Of a stretch of 64,000 nucleotides of DNA, positions 10,683-24,009 are shown one piece after another. The stretch spans positions 16,544,620 to 16,608,619 of the forward strand of contig CM057225.1 in assembly GCA_029891385.1 (NCBI GenBank), read 5' to 3'. Below the pieces are notes generated by a model that was not told the DNA's origin, did not search any database, and worked only from the letters and a program-made list of their open reading frames with translations. This DNA is from Erythroxylum novogranatense. Taxonomy: Eukaryota; Streptophyta; Magnoliopsida; Malpighiales; Erythroxylaceae. Position 1 is the first letter of the stretch. Every line of letters starts with the position of its first letter. The position numbers and the translations under genes are program-made.

Positions 10683-11826
10683 TCTCCTGTGCATGATCGC
10701 ATAGAATATAATGTGGATCTAAGTTCTCCTCACATTAGCAATAGTGTTACCAAAAATCCACTCACGTAGTTGGATACTTTACATCAAACAAAATACATAC
10801 ATTCTTAGTAGCATACTCTACCTCCTATGCTTGAGTTTCCACTAGGAATATGACTCCAATATTTCCTTTTTGATTCATTACACATTCAATTCTATTTTTT
10901 TCTTTCATTGATCATCCTTAATATAAACTACCTGATCTGCTTAATCTAACTCAGTGAAATTCTTCTTAGAAAGAAGATTTCTTGCTATTATCATCTATAC
11001 CATTCATGCAATCTTTATCAATCATCTGTTATCATCATCACATAATCAGCCATTCTTAATACCTCAAAAAGACTAATTTCTATCATTCTTACCAGGTCAT
11101 ACATTCTAATTACCAAAACTCAATAAAGTAGTAAACATAATTACTGTCGCATATACTTAGATGGGTATCATCAAATTCATCCCATTTTGTCCACATATTT
11201 ATCTCCAATAACTCACCAATTTATGTCTTACACAATTGATACTTTGATCTCCATTGATCCTAGACGATATTTTTCTCTTTATCTTTGAATTCAGTTCTCG
11301 TTGTACCATCATCAACAATCTCAGTTCCACTAATATCTTCTTATACTGGATCATAAGTCTTATCACAACAATTAAACAATCATTCTAACTTCCAAGTTCA
11401 ACCTTTCAATTCCACTTTGCTTGTACAACTTAAATCTAGTCATTTTCACCTATGTCTCTATTTCTTCTTAGTCAATTCATGAAAAAAATTTCACATCCAT
11501 ATCTATCCAAGTACATATCCACAACAAAATTCCATCACCATATTCACTAACATAATCACAATTACTAAATCTATGTCTAACATATCGGACTATATAATAT
11601 CCACAAACTTTCATTTTCTCACATTCTACCAGATCATCATTCTCTTCTTACTATTTTTATCAGCTCAAACTCTTAACAAATGCTCATAAGTGTGACTCAT
11701 ACACATGCGACTCAGACTAAGGATCAGGTACTACTGTCTGCTATAACATGATTAAAATATATGCAACTTGACATGTATTTCAAAACGCCCATGTAAGATC
11801 TCAATTCTAGGCTCTGATACCATAAC
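10683..11826 (-). mobile_element. Non-coding leader of a minus-strand LTR element
   Basis: On the minus strand this stretch follows the LTR at 11,827-15,098. It begins with a primer-binding site matching initiator tRNA-Met, TGGTATCAGAGC, at 11,822-11,811. The remainder is AT/TC-rich with no gag-like frame. It stops at the end of LTR B at 10,682, so the rest of the element is missing. Confidence 0.65.
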
Positions 11827-12182
11827 TGTTGGAACCCAATTTTGGAGTCCAACTATTCAAAATATCATAAAACATGAGCATATAGATTTCTTCAACTTCA
11901 AAACAGATTTTGGGAAATCTCAAACTGGAATCACAATTTGACTTCTTCAGAACATTTGTTTCCTATTATCTTAAGTTTCTAATGAATACCCAACTTCCAT
12001 CTAGAAATTGAAAGTCTTAGGGACTAAATTAAAATTCAATTCCTTCAAATCATTTGATTCTATGTCTCTATTTTATTTAGAAATAAGAATCATCACATTT
12101 AAAGGTCGAATGATGCAGTTATGGCCAAAAGAATCAAACAAGGTTTTATCCTCAACCATATTGAACCTATTTCTGGACATTT

Positions 12183-13110
12183 AGCATAACTTTCTCCATA
12201 GGAGTCGAATTAAGGTAACATTAGGACGGTTTCGAAGAGGACTTAGAGATCTACAATTTCTAGTGAGACCTTGATGATAGATTATGTCATCTAGAGGGTC
12301 AAAATTGGACCAGAAAATGTAAGATGAACAGTACCCATAAGAAGTTTATGAATAATGCATAGAAGATGTTTAACAATTAGCATAACTTTCTCTAGAGATA
12401 TCGGATCAAGGTCATTCTTGATGGCTTGAAAGAGAACTTCAAGATGTATAACTTTCATGGAGACCTTGAAGATAGATTCTATCATTTAGAGGGTCAAACT
12501 GGGACCATAAAATGAAAGATGAATAGTGCCCACAAGAAGTTTATGAATAGCGCATAGAAGATGTTTAACAATTGGCATAACTTTCTCTAGAAATATCGGA
12601 TCAAGTTCATTCTTAGATGGTTTGAAAGAGGACTTCAATATCTACAACTTTCATGAAGACTTGAAGATAGATTCTATCATTTAGAGGGTCAAACTTCGAC
12701 CAAAATATGTAAGATGGACAGTACCTAGAAGAAGTTCAGTCTAAGGCCTATTTTGGAACAATTAGCATAACATCCTCTAGAGATATCGAATCAAGGTTAT
12801 TCTTTAATGGTTTGAAAAAGGACTTCAAGATATACAACTTTCTTAAACACCTTGACGATAGATACTATCATTTAGAGGGTCAAAATTGGACCAGAAGATG
12901 TAAGATGAACAATACCCAAAAGAAGTTTATGAACAGTGCATAGAAGACGTTTAACAATTAGCATAACTTTCTCTAGAGATATCAGATCAAGGTCATTCTT
13001 GATGGTTTGAAAGAGGACTTCAAGATCTATAACTTTTACACAGATCTTGAAGATAGATTCTGTCATCTAGAGGGTCAAACTTGGACCAAAAGATGTAAGA
13101 TAAACAGTAC
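12183..13110 (-). repeat. Five tandem ~195-bp modules in LTR
   Basis: The landmark AGCATAACTTTCTC (or variant, plus strand) recurs at 12,183, 12,379, 12,574, 12,764 and 12,960, spacings 196, 195, 190 and 196 bp. Each unit also holds a GATATCGGATCAAG-like core and GAGGGTCAAA. The near-identical short minus ORFs at 12,485 and 13,066 are repeat by-products. Confidence 0.9.
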
Positions 13111-13124
13111 CCAGAAAAAGTTTC

Positions 13125-13235
13125 AGTCAACATAAGAAGATGTTTCGATCAACATAAGAAGATGTTTTGGTCAATATAAGAAGATGTTTTGGTCAACATA
13201 AGAAGATATTTTAGGTCAACATAAGAAGATACAGA
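13125..13235 (-). repeat. 22-bp tandem repeat, about five copies
   Basis: Copies of GTCAACATAAGAAGATGTTT (plus strand, with small variants) follow directly after the 195-bp modules inside the same LTR. Confidence 0.9.
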
Positions 13236-15098
13236 TTACACTCCTGAGCATCTTCATTTATAAGGATCATAACTTTCGACTCCGATATCAAAAAATTTCA
13301 TACTATATACCGTTGGAAAGCTAGAAAGATAAACTAGAACTTTCAAGAAGATAACTTTGAAGTTGATAACTTCTTCACGTATATCTAATTTCAACTCACA
13401 TCATCCATACACCATTCATCATTTCATTACAATAAAAGGATAAAGTTTTACAAATCTTTAATGGCATTTCAAGCCACAATGCATCATTATCTCAAAATCT
13501 CAAATTATAAAAGACTTTTGAATAAATAAACCTGAAATGCGACTAAAAATTGTACTTTCCCAAAACCAACTCAAAATAAAAAATAATCAATTTGGAGAAA
13601 TTCCCTTGGGCTTTTGATCACTTGATCTCTTAGCTATCACTTGAAGATGGGACAAAAGGGGGTGAGCTTGAAAGCTCGTAGATAACAAGTTTATAAAGGA
13701 GAATAAGCAAAATCGTTAAAATGTTCATTTATCTTATCAAAGTCATAATGAATTCATAAAACACTTTGCTCTCAGATTCTCAGTCAAATTTACTATTTTA
13801 GCTCAAAACTCATAGTTAAAATTATCATCACATCAACATAGCATATTCATTAACCATCACTACAAAACACTCAAATTATGCAACATACTTGACAATCCAA
13901 AAATGCAATGCATAAACCAATGACCCGAGAGTTCCGTGAAATAAAACAAAGAAACCGAAGTTTACATCTTGAACAAAATGAGTCCGATTTCTCAGGATCT
14001 CGTGACCTCAAGCAGGCATCTAGGAGAAGGCTATAAGTCAACGTGCACGTGACTAACAAAACGGGTTCCTCTCTTGCCCAAATAAAAACACATATTCATG
14101 CTCAAATCATTTCATCATATGCTCATACTTTCATGTTCTTTTCATCCATACAAAATGCCATGACATTTTTCAAGGCATAACATACATGTTTCAAAACATT
14201 TCCTTCTTCATCTCGAAATTTCTCAACAAAATTCATATACCAAACATATAAAAATTTCTCAAATCACTCAAAAGCATTAAAAATAACATTTATTAAGTAA
14301 TTGAAATCATTTTATTTTCTTGATTTGAAAAAGCATTAGTGGCTCATAACTCTATTATAAACATGTAACCCAGCTGATTTCCTTGTTTAAAGAGTTGTTC
14401 AAAATGCGTCTTCTCTTGGTCCTCTTGCCTTTCTTGATCTTCTTATACACTAACAAAAATCTCACTCAATAGGGTTTTCAATTGAAAATTCCACAAAGCA
14501 CAATCATTAAAATTTGTTCTAGAATACTTAAACTCATGCATTTTCTAAACTCCATGAACTAAAATCCTTCCAAAAATCCAAAAGATTCAAAATGATCTTA
14601 CCTTGATTCTTCACCAAATGAAGAGATCTTTAGCTCAAATGGAAGCTTTTCTCTTCCTCTACCTTTTTCCTTTCTTGAACAACCTCAAAATCTCTCTCAA
14701 GACTAAGAAATGATGAAACCCTAGATCAACTCTCTTCTTTTCTCTCAACCACTGAAATTCTCTTCTCTTTCTTTCTTATTTTCTCTTCTTCTCTCTTAAT
14801 TCACGTTTTTCCTTCTCTTAAATGCAAGACTACATTTCTTTCTTTCATTTCTACCCTTAATGAGTCCAAAAGTCCATTTTTACCCTTCTTTATAGGGTTA
14901 TGTTCTTTTAACCTTAAGTGTCTTGTCAAAAATACCCTTGAATATTCTTATAACCTTAGCACTTTAATTCCACTTACCCATTCAATAAATCCTACTAACT
15001 TTGACATAATTAAATAATTACAAAATGATTAATCTATCAAAACCTCAAAATTATTTAAATCATGCTTATTCATCAAGAAAAAAAATTAGGGGCCAACA

Positions 15099-15458
15099 CT
15101 TCCTATTCAAAACTTTTAAATAGACCAAAACAGGGATAGAAAAAACTAGGATCCACTGACTTTAGATGGTGGGTCTCATCCATTTAATCATGTTAAATTC
15201 TGGAGTAGTCATATTGATTAAGGCGTAGGAACGCCTTATGTTCTCTTTTAGAACTTTTCTTCTATAGTCCTTCAATCATTTTCTAAATTTATGATATTAC
15301 TCCTTCTTTGCTAAATTTCCATCTTTAAGCTTATCTTAATCCAAATCTCCAATCTCCTCCACAAAATGCAAAGTATAAAATTATAATCTATAATTATAAG
15401 CATTTTTCAATTAATATATAGGGAATTAATATGAAATGTGTGTGCTTTATGCATGCTA
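15099..15458. other. Unassigned spacer between two retroelements
   Basis: AT-rich, no credible ORF. It lies between the LTR start at 15,098 and the copia RNase H relic. It may contain the missing copia 3' end, but no LTR boundary was recognised. Confidence 0.4.
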
Positions 15459-18400
15459 TCATAGCAAAAGAAAACAAAATGTCCATACTTTGAAGTAATT
15501 AGCAAAGCCATAGAAGGTTAGAAGTAGTATAAGTAAGCAATCGACATTCAACTTTAATATTGGATTAAGAGATAATTGTTTGCTTCTTACTACACCAAGA
15601 GATAAGTGAATCACCAAGTAAGAAGTAACAATAAGTAGTAAATCAACTATTTGTAAGGTCATAAGCCCAGTCAATATTTGAATAACCTTGTGATCAAAGA
15701 GAAAATGAGCTGGAGTAGTGAAGACCATGAAATAGGATACCTTTGATGTAATGAAGAATACAACAAAAAGCCACATAGTAAGTGGTGTGAGGCATTATCA
15801 TGAACTAGTTAATAATATGAATATAATAAGTAATATTGGGACGAATAATAGTAAGATAAATAAGACTACCAACAAGCTAATAACAAAAAGTAACATTAGG
15901 AAGAGGAAAGCCATCAAAAGCATAAAAATGAGCATTATCGTTAATAGGAGTACTAATAATTTTATAATTAATAATACTTGCATAAGAGATAAGATTGGTA
16001 GCACACTTGGCTTGAGATAAATGATACCCTATAGAATAAAAATAACCTCAAGACCCAAGAATAACATATGTATCATCACTAATAATGATTATTTCTTTAA
16101 TATATAATTATAGAATAATGATGCATGGTAATTATAAAGAGTAATGTTATGTTGACTTATACAAGAATGACAAAGAAGTGGAGGATCAAAAAAAGACTAA
16201 ACAGTATAACAATCAAGCTAAGGATCCACAAAAGGAAGGTCATCAAGCGTGAGTAGAAATGGATCAAAACTTGTTGAGCAATCTATACCTGCAAAAGAAT
16301 TATCAAGAAATAAGGTAATAGCAGGATTAACAAAGAAGGTAAGAGATGGAGTGACTTTAAAGATAGATAAAGAAGAAAACATCTTATGTTCCTAAAAAAT
16401 GATGTTACAAATAGTACGAAGATGCTGAGAAAGAGGATCTCAACACCAATAAACCTTATGTTCAATTTCCTATCCCAAGAAACAATATAATCAAACTTGA
16501 TATTCTAATTTGGTGAACTTATATGATTGAATATAGATAAAACATACAGAGCCAAAAACTTAAAATTTGTGATAATTAGGAAAATAAACATAGAAACATT
16601 TATAAAGAGAAGTATTATTAATATCAATGAAGGGATATGATTAATTATAAAAATTTTGTAAGAGAAATTTAAGATAAGAAGATGATATAATGAGAGATCA
16701 AACAATTTCCAGAGTATGCATATGTTTATGTTCTACACAACCATTTTGTTAAAAGATACCAAGATAGAAACTTTGGACAACAATTTCATAACTAGTAAAA
16801 GATTAACAAAGTGTAATGTCTTGGTATTCCATAGCATTATTTTTTATTGTAAGAAAATTGAGTTTTAATCATATTAGCAAATTGAATAGAAATTGACCCT
16901 AAATCCTAAAAACTGAAGGTAACTCACAATGACTTTTTTATCAGATAAGTCTTTTTATAGTGAAAATAATCATTAATAAAGATTAAAAAAATTCAAGAAC
17001 CACCCATGTTAACATTAGGATCAGGACCCCAAATATCATAATGAATGAGATCAAATGGTACAGAAGAAACAACTAATATTAATTGGAAAAGCATGATGTT
17101 TTGAAGATTGACATGAAATATAATCAAATTAATCATATTTATCAGATCCAAGACATCCACTAGAAATCAAATATTATAATTTAGAAGAGGAAACATAACC
17201 AAGATGCAAGTGACAAATATTAGAAGAACTAATAGCAACAGTAACTATGGATGGCAACTAGCTCAAGCAAAAGGCTAACTTTTTGCCATGTGCTAAGACC
17301 GTTACCTTTTTGTTAATCATGCATAGCACAACCATGGCTTAAAAAGGTTACATTAGTACCAAGTTCATATAATACACCAATAGAAATAAGATTAAGAGAA
17401 TTTTTTTGCATATAGAAGACATCAAATAAGGATAAATGACATTTAGAAATATTGTCTACATGTTGAATAGGTAAAATAGAATTATCAGCAGTATGAACAA
17501 TTGGTATATGAGGAGTGAAAAAAGAACTAAATAACTCAGAGGTTACATGATTATAATAGATAGAATCAAAGAACTAAACTAATAGTGACATATAAGATAG
17601 GAGCAATAGTACAATAATTAAGTTGTATCTGTTGAAGAATAGCCTAAATTTCTTTCAAGAAAAAGAGGAGAAGTATTTTTAGAAGTAAAACCCTTAGTGG
17701 CAGTAGCAATAGTAAAATTACTCAAAGATCAAGAATTATTATGAGATTTTGTTATATTATCTTAACCATAATTCTTGTTTTTAACTTCAAGTTTGGGAAA
17801 AACAAAAATATAGTGCCTATACTTTTTACAATAACTGCAAAATCCCTTAAAAGAAGTAGAGACGAAAGCAGTAAAATGAGCAACAAGTACCACATATATA
17901 AAACGGATAGATTACTTGTCACTGAGAGTACTAAATCAAATTTCCTCAAAGTGTACTTCTCGAATAGTTATGTCAACTTTAGGTAGTAGAATGCAATGAA
18001 GAAAAGCAACACCAATTAACTCCAACTTAATACAAATAGTTATAAGTAAATAGCATACACATTACCATATGAAAGCCAGCATAAATTTTTGTAGAGGTTA
18101 TATCAGGCCAAACTATATCACAACTATAAATGGTCTGATTACATTGTTGATGTATATAATAAATGTGATGATAAAGTTGTTATTGATGGATATCATTCAA
18201 AATTATATAAAATGTTTGTAAGAAATCCCAAACATCTTTATCATAGTCAAAATGACAAAAATTTTAGCTTAATACTATGTTGAAATGTATTGCAAAACCA
18301 AGTTAAGATCTGATGATTTTTTATATCCTCTTGATCTATCCTCTTAGTGAACTTATCATCATATTGGATGAGTTTGGTAAATTGACCATAAACAATTCAC

Positions 18401-19053
18401 CAAAGAAGTCTTCTTTTCAAAAAACTATACATCTCTTGAGCCCATAAATCATAATTTTAGCCATTACATAAAGCAGTTATGGAACTAAAAAATATAGTGT
18501 AGAAAATAAGGTGCTCAAACCCGAAACTAAGAGATAGAGGTGAAATTTGAGAAAACATACCTCAAAAATAAATCTAGGAGGGCCAAAAAAATCTTAGGAG
18601 TAGATCTAGATTGCAAGAAAACTAGCCAAAAAAAAAAAGAAGATTGAACTTGCTAGTCAAAATTATCTATATTAGTTCAGTTAACTAGATCAACTAGGAG
18701 AGGAATCACCGTGATCCTCTGTAATTGGATCCACGATGCTGACATGGTGCATACACGGTCTCAGTGCCTGCAACATATAGATTAGTGACCTAGAAGGCAG
18801 CAACTTCAGGTGGCACATACGGATGCATGGAGGCTCCAATAAAAGTCCGGTCACTGAAGTTGAAGTTATGTTGATGAAAAGAATATGTTCAAGGAGAAAC
18901 TGAACAATAAATCTTGTGTACGGTGAAGATTAATGTAACAAAAGGAAAAAAGGATCGAAGAAGGTGTAAGAATCACCTGACAACAACCAAAAAAACCTAT
19001 ATCTAGAAATCAAAACAACATCATAAAGATCATCTCTGATACCAAATAAAAAG
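15459..19053 (-). pseudogene. Ty1-copia polyprotein relic (gag, integrase, RNase H)
   Basis: Heavily degraded minus-strand copia interior. From 5' to 3': a gag zinc knuckle near 17,845-17,790 (CSYCKKYRH, last Cys replaced by Phe); an integrase core near 17,055-16,990 with PFDLIHYDIWGPDPN; further integrase near 16,780-16,700 with WYLLTKWLCRT where GTSQQNGVAER is usual; and RNase H at 15,690-15,480 with GDSLISWCSKKQ and NLLWL. Stops and frameshifts occur throughout. The order gag-IN-RT/RH defines copia (family knowledge). Most RT is not readable. Confidence 0.75.
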
Positions 19054-19244
19054 TGAAAGAGAATTAATTATTTCATACAATATATTGTATGTATTATAAT
19101 AGAAAGGATAGTTCTATTTATACACAAAAGTATTAGACTAGTTAAAAAAAACTTAAATAAGAAAGAACACTTAAAATTAAATTAAAAAACCTAATTAGTG
19201 GCTAAATAAATTTACATTGATTACATCATATATTATCATTATCA
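19054..19244 (-). mobile_element. Copia 5' LTR (about 191 bp) with adjacent PBS
   Basis: In minus orientation it runs TGATAATGATAATATATG... to ...TTCTCTTTCA, followed by TTTTTATTTGGTATCAGAG, a tRNA-Met-type primer-binding sequence at about 19,045-19,033. Short LTRs are normal for copia elements. The partner LTR and TSD were not found, so ends are approximate. It lies 510 bp downstream of the RLK7-like stop codon. Confidence 0.55.
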
Positions 19245-19753
19245 CCTCTATAATGTCGCCAAAATGTATGTGTGGAACTTATGTACGAATTGTTAAAGAA
19301 TGGTCTTCCAAAAGGCTTTTAAAGAGCTCCCTCTACCAACTTGACCACCCTGTAAGAGGTCAACGTTTCTGGTCCTTTATTAGTTCTCTCTGGTTGATGG
19401 CAAACGGTGAAATTAGGTGAACTTGTCAGTAATGCGGTAGTAGCAACAACAATTCGTCTTATTTTATAATCTGATCAGGAGTGAGCCAATATTTCCTTTG
19501 AACTTCAAAGATAAACAAACAAGCAATCGGACTTTCGACATTATCACCTTATTATTGAAGATGGATCATCTTAATTGATGCTTACATGACTTCTATCTGG
19601 TTGTGTTTTAGAACAAAAAGGCCATATGATTACTGGATTTTTTGCATTCCCTTCTGTCTCAACTACTTACTGTACTCAGTCATGCCTCCATGCTTATTCA
19701 AGAGCTTGTAAATGGGAAAACTTACAGAGACTAGTTAATAGTTTACAAGTGCC
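19245..19753 (-). other. 3' flank of the receptor-kinase gene
   Basis: No other gene is visible. It should hold the 3' UTR and polyadenylation region of the minus-strand kinase gene. No single poly(A) site can be chosen from sequence alone. Confidence 0.45.
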
Positions 19754-22700
19754 TTAACCAAATGACGAGTCATTAGGATCTGGATTGAACTTCTCTGTCT
19801 TCACCCTCTTGCTTTTGTGATTATTCTCAGCTTTACTGATAACAATACTGACCAGCTTACTAGGTTGAGCATCTTCCAGCATTTGGACCACGCTTCTCAT
19901 GGTAGGTCTCAACGTGGGAAGTCTTGCAGTGCAGAGAATTGCAATTCTCAATACACTGATAGCATCTTCCTTGAAAACATCGGGAAATCTTGAGTCTAAT
20001 ATGCTAAAGACTTCCTCTTTATTCTTCAATTTGCTGGATACCCAATCAACTATGTCTTTGTTGTCTCCATACTCTGGCTCTATCGGCCTCTTTCCACTCA
20101 CCAACTCCATTAGTACCACTCCAAAGCTGTAGACGTCACTCTTCTCATTCACTTTGCATGTGTATCCATATTCTGCAAAATCATATTATTAATTTAGCAA
20201 TCCTTAAAACTACCAAAGATTCTACCCTAGGAACACTAGAAGAAAATAATAACAGGTAAAATAAACTTACCAGGAGCTATATAACCATGTGTTCCAGCAA
20301 TTACTTGAGTGGAATCCTTGCCACTATTGACTTGAAGAATCTTGGCAAGTCCAAAATCAGCAATTCTGGGCTTCAAAAACTCGTCCAATAAAATGTTACT
20401 CGACTTCACATCCCTGTGAATTACTGGCTTTTCACATCCATGGTGCAAATACTCCAACCCTTTAGCCGCTCCTAAAGCAATCTCATACCTGGTCTCCCAG
20501 TCCAGCTCCATTTTTCTTGAAGTATGGAGCCTATCCCATAAGCTTCCATTAGGCATGTACTCGTATACCAACAGGTTTGAATCCTCGCTGGTAATGCTAC
20601 AAAACAGCTTGACCACGTTTACATGCCTTATTGAGCTCAAGGTCTCCACCTCTGCATCAAATTCTTTGGACTTCCCTCCACTTTTGCTGATCATTGGGGT
20701 ACTGCTCCAGGTCTTTTTCCCGCCGCCACAATCCGTATTCCAAATATGTTTCACAGCAAGTTCTTTACCATTTGCAAGTGATACTTTGTACACGTTTCCT
20801 GACCCTCCTTTTCCAATTAGATTGTCTTGTTTGATCGAATCAAGAATTTCTTCCTCGCTAAAAGTCAACACATGGAAGGACTTCACATCCCATGAATCTT
20901 CCTTTAGCGAACATTCATGACCCTTTTCTCTCCTCTTTGAGTACAAAAAGCATGCAAGTGAGACAAGCAGGACCAATGAACCTATAGCAAAGCAAAGAAT
21001 CAGCGTTCGGATATTTCTTGACATCCCAGATTCAGGCAAGCATCGGTTAAAGAAGCTGATTGTTTCGCTGCAGAGACCAGGATTTTCAGCAAAACTACCA
21101 TTGTAAGCTTCAATTGAGAGAGATTCAGGTATCCGACCAGTTAATCTGTTGCGGGAAAGATCAAGCAGGCTTAGTCTCAAAGATGACAAGCTATCCGGGA
21201 TTGGACCTGTAAGCTGATTCTCCGACAGGTTCATGGAATTTAGAGTATGTAATGATCCTAAAGATGATGGGATATTCCCAGAAAATGAATTATGAGCGAA
21301 GTTCATGTCGCTCAGAGTATCACAAGAGCCCAACGACTTTGGTATTGAACCAGAGAACATATTATTCTGCAAATAAAGGCTACCTAAATGCTTCAGCTCA
21401 CCAATAGCCTCAGGAATTCTGCCTGAGAACTGATTGTCATTTAACTTCACCTTGTGCAATAACGTAGCTTGAGAAATCTCCTTTGGTATTTCACCGGACA
21501 AGCGATTGTTTCCAAGCCACAGATCCGTAAGAGCTTTTGCCTTCCCAATGTCTGGCGTTATTGTACCTTCAATAAGGTTGAACTCGGTATCAATTATCAC
21601 CAACTCAGGCAATCCGCAGATTCCAGAGGGAAAATTCCCAGTAAGTGAGTTGTTGCTAACCCTGAACCTCTGCAAGGTGGCACAATTCTCGTAACTAGCG
21701 GGAATATCACCGGTGAGATTGTTTTGAAGCATGAGGAGTCCCCTCATAGTCCCTTGTTTGCACATATCTGGTGGGATAGGACCTGTTAAGTAATTCTCTG
21801 ACACATCTATGAAATCGAACTTGGCCCAAGAGCCAAGTTGTGGAGGGAGAGACCCGCTTAGCTTATTGGTATACAGAGAGAGATTTACAAGTTTCTTGAA
21901 CTCGCCGAATTCTGCTGGTATTTCCCCAGAAAGCTCGTTTTCAAATAGTTGCAGAGTCACTAGATTAGTCAAGAACCGTAATTCAGACAAGTCTCCTTCA
22001 AGATGGTTAGTAGAAGCATCGAATTTTTCCAGCTTTGTTAGGTTTCGAAACCCGATTGGCAACTTTCCCTTCAGGCTGTTGTTGTACACCTCAAGCTGCC
22101 AAAGATTTTTTAGTTTTCCTATCTCTGAAGGAATCTCTCCAGAGATATAATTATCAGAAAGCTCCAAATTTACGAGGTCGGTGAGGTCTCCGATGCCAGG
22201 TGGGATTGTTCCTTCGATACTGCAATTCGTCAAGTACAGCCATTTAAGTTTGGTTAGCTTCAGGATCTCATTAGGAAATGGAGTTCGTGGGAACGGATTG
22301 TCTCCTAAACTCAACGTTATAAGACTCGTCATGTTTTCCAGTGACTTCCATGGAAATTTATCAGAGAGGCCACTTAGGTTTAGGTACAGGTGTTGTAATT
22401 GACTGAGAGATGATATGTCAGGAAAAGTTCCAGTGAACATGTTGTTTCCCAGATCCAGATACTGTAAGTTGGTGCACTTATTCAAATCATCAGTGATCTT
22501 CCCGTACAAAGAATTGAAACCCAGAGAAAGTTTCTCCAGGAATTGAAGCTGGCATATTGAATCGAGCGGAAGGACTCCGGTCAAGTTCTGATGAGATAGC
22601 TCAATTTCCTTGACTGAATTGCGAGAATTACAAGTGATTCCGGTGAAGTTGCAAACTGGATTATTAGAACGCCAAGAATCAAACACTTTGGTGTCTGGAT

Positions 22701-22821
22701 TTTGAACTGCGGTTTTGAGATGCAATAGTATTTGAAGCTCGTCGGAGCGAGTCCCAGAGAAGAGGCAGAGAAAACAGAGAAGAAACAGGGAAAGGTTATG
22801 GGAATATGAAGCCGTTGACAT
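19754..22821 (-). CDS. RLK7: RLK7-like LRR receptor kinase (LRR-XI), two exons
   Basis: Predicted plasma-membrane receptor kinase of 989 aa. Exon 1 is 22,821-20,271 and exon 2 is 20,172-19,754. The 98-bp intron has GTAAGT and TTTTGCAG borders and splits the APE-motif Glu codon (phase 1), the intron position usual in LRR-XI kinases. Residues about 1-26 form a signal peptide; an N-terminal LRR cap and roughly 20 LRRs follow to about 600; the membrane helix is 606-627. The kinase has GKGGSG (about 671-676), AVK Lys691, HRD at 802-804 and DFG at 822-824, so it is an RD kinase and looks active. Similarity is strongest to Arabidopsis RLK7, with HAIKU2 the next candidate. RLK7 perceives PIP-type peptides in immunity and stress signalling (family knowledge). 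The frame is intact and this is the only clear host gene in the window. Confidence 0.93.
20173..20270 (-). other. Intron of RLK7-like gene (98 bp)
   Basis: The donor reads CCTG|GTAAGTTTAT and the acceptor ATTTTGCAG|AATATGG on the minus strand. Joining gives 2,970 coding bases including stop, and restores the kinase APE motif followed by YGY. Confidence 0.93.
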
Positions 22822-22994
22822 GGTGGCCGGCGTACCAGAGAGATGGGGTGGTTCGATTTAGTCAAAGAAGAGAGAAAGTGGTAATGTTAGGACAAGATAT
22901 TGCCATTTTAACCAAGACGGCTGGCGTTCACATTGCCTGATGGTTCATCTGGTTGATGCCGTGTTATTACAGGGTTGTTACTTGTCTTCGTGCT

Positions 22995-23002
22995 TATTTA
23001 TA
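22995..23002 (-). promoter_or_regulatory. Candidate TATA box of RLK7-like gene
   Basis: TATAAATA on the minus strand lies about 175 bp upstream of the ATG, a reasonable distance for a 5' UTR of roughly 140 nt. No further elements were assigned. Confidence 0.45.
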
Positions 23003-23159
23003 CTATCCGATCTAAGAATTATTTTTTCTTTTTCTTTTTTTCATCAGTTTCATAGTAACAGTACTAGACGTCAGTGTTTTTTTGACTCGGAGAACCAAAA
23101 TTACCTTTTTCTTTTTCACTACCTCTGTTACTACAGGATTTAAAATACTGGCAATGTAA

Positions 23160-23330
23160 ACACGAGAGATTGACATAGATGGTACATACTTTCGTTGCTT
23201 AATCAAGAGGTCAAGGGTTCGACTCTTGAGAATATAGCATACTCTTGAGTTAGCGATAGCCCTCTTTGATTTGAAATGTTCCCACCGTAAAAGGATTAGT
23301 CTCCTGACTAATCCTTTAAAAAAAAAATTT
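23160..23330 (+). mobile_element. tRNA-derived SINE
   Basis: A box-A-like stretch around TGACATAGATGGTAC is followed by the box-B-like GGGTTCGACTC at about 23,215. The body ends in a short A-rich tail after GACTAATCC. This is the layout of plant tRNA-related SINEs. It lies just upstream of the receptor-kinase promoter. Confidence 0.6.
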
Positions 23331-24009
23331 ACTCAGCTATGTAAATACGACTTTAAATAAGACAAAAAGTGTTAATGAAACATTATTTACAGTAATTCCA
23401 ATGGTAATAGTTTCATTGTCGCGAAATGATACGTCCAGGAAGAAAATGTAAAGAACAATCGAAAGTGAATGAGCATGGTAGAATATCTTTTTTTAGGAAA
23501 TAGTACTTGTCTATTTGTTTGGTTGATAAGAGAAAGAACAAAATGTGGAACTAGTATACTTAAGCAAGAGGAAAGTACAAAATGAGTCTTCGACTACTTC
23601 CCAACAACAAGGTTTTTATGGGAAGAACACGCACATTTTCAGGTGCTACTTGCCTTTGAATTGACAAAAGTGCATTTATGACATTAGAAGTATGATATCC
23701 CGAGGAGCTTATAATTAGTGAGATGTACTTAAAAAATGAAAATGATTTGATAATGCAACATGTTTTGCTTTCATTGCTTCCCTTGCAAGGACTCTGATTG
23801 TTGAAAGTTCCTTTCCTTTTTCCCCACTTCTGCGCGTGACCTGTAGTGTTCAACTGGATATACCTTTCAGTTCATCCAAGGAAAAAAATCATTTAAGAAT
23901 AAGGTAAACAAGTTTAGGACATAGAAACATCCTAGTATGTTTCCTGGAATGCACCTCTTCATTAACTATATTTTGCTTGTAATCACCAACTCTTAGAAAA
24001 AGTCTCACG
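23331..24009. other. Unassigned AT-rich intergenic DNA
   Basis: Only short overlapping frames; nothing resembling a gene or transposon end was recognised. Confidence 0.5.

Larger units (their letters stand above)
11827..15098 (-). mobile_element. 5' LTR (3,272 bp) of truncated gypsy-type element
   Basis: In minus orientation it starts TGTTGGCCCCTAATTT (15,098) and ends GGGTTCCAACA (11,827), followed after 4 nt by a tRNA-Met PBS. A TATAAAG box (14,894-14,888) and a GTAAG donor (14,601) mark the promoter end. A perfect GAGCTT/AAGCTC hairpin at 13,664-13,677 is followed by CACCCCC, a T-rich run and an AG near 13,640. Towards the 3' end the LTR is largely tandem repeats (12,183-13,235). Its partner 3' LTR is not in the window. 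Confidence 0.75.
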
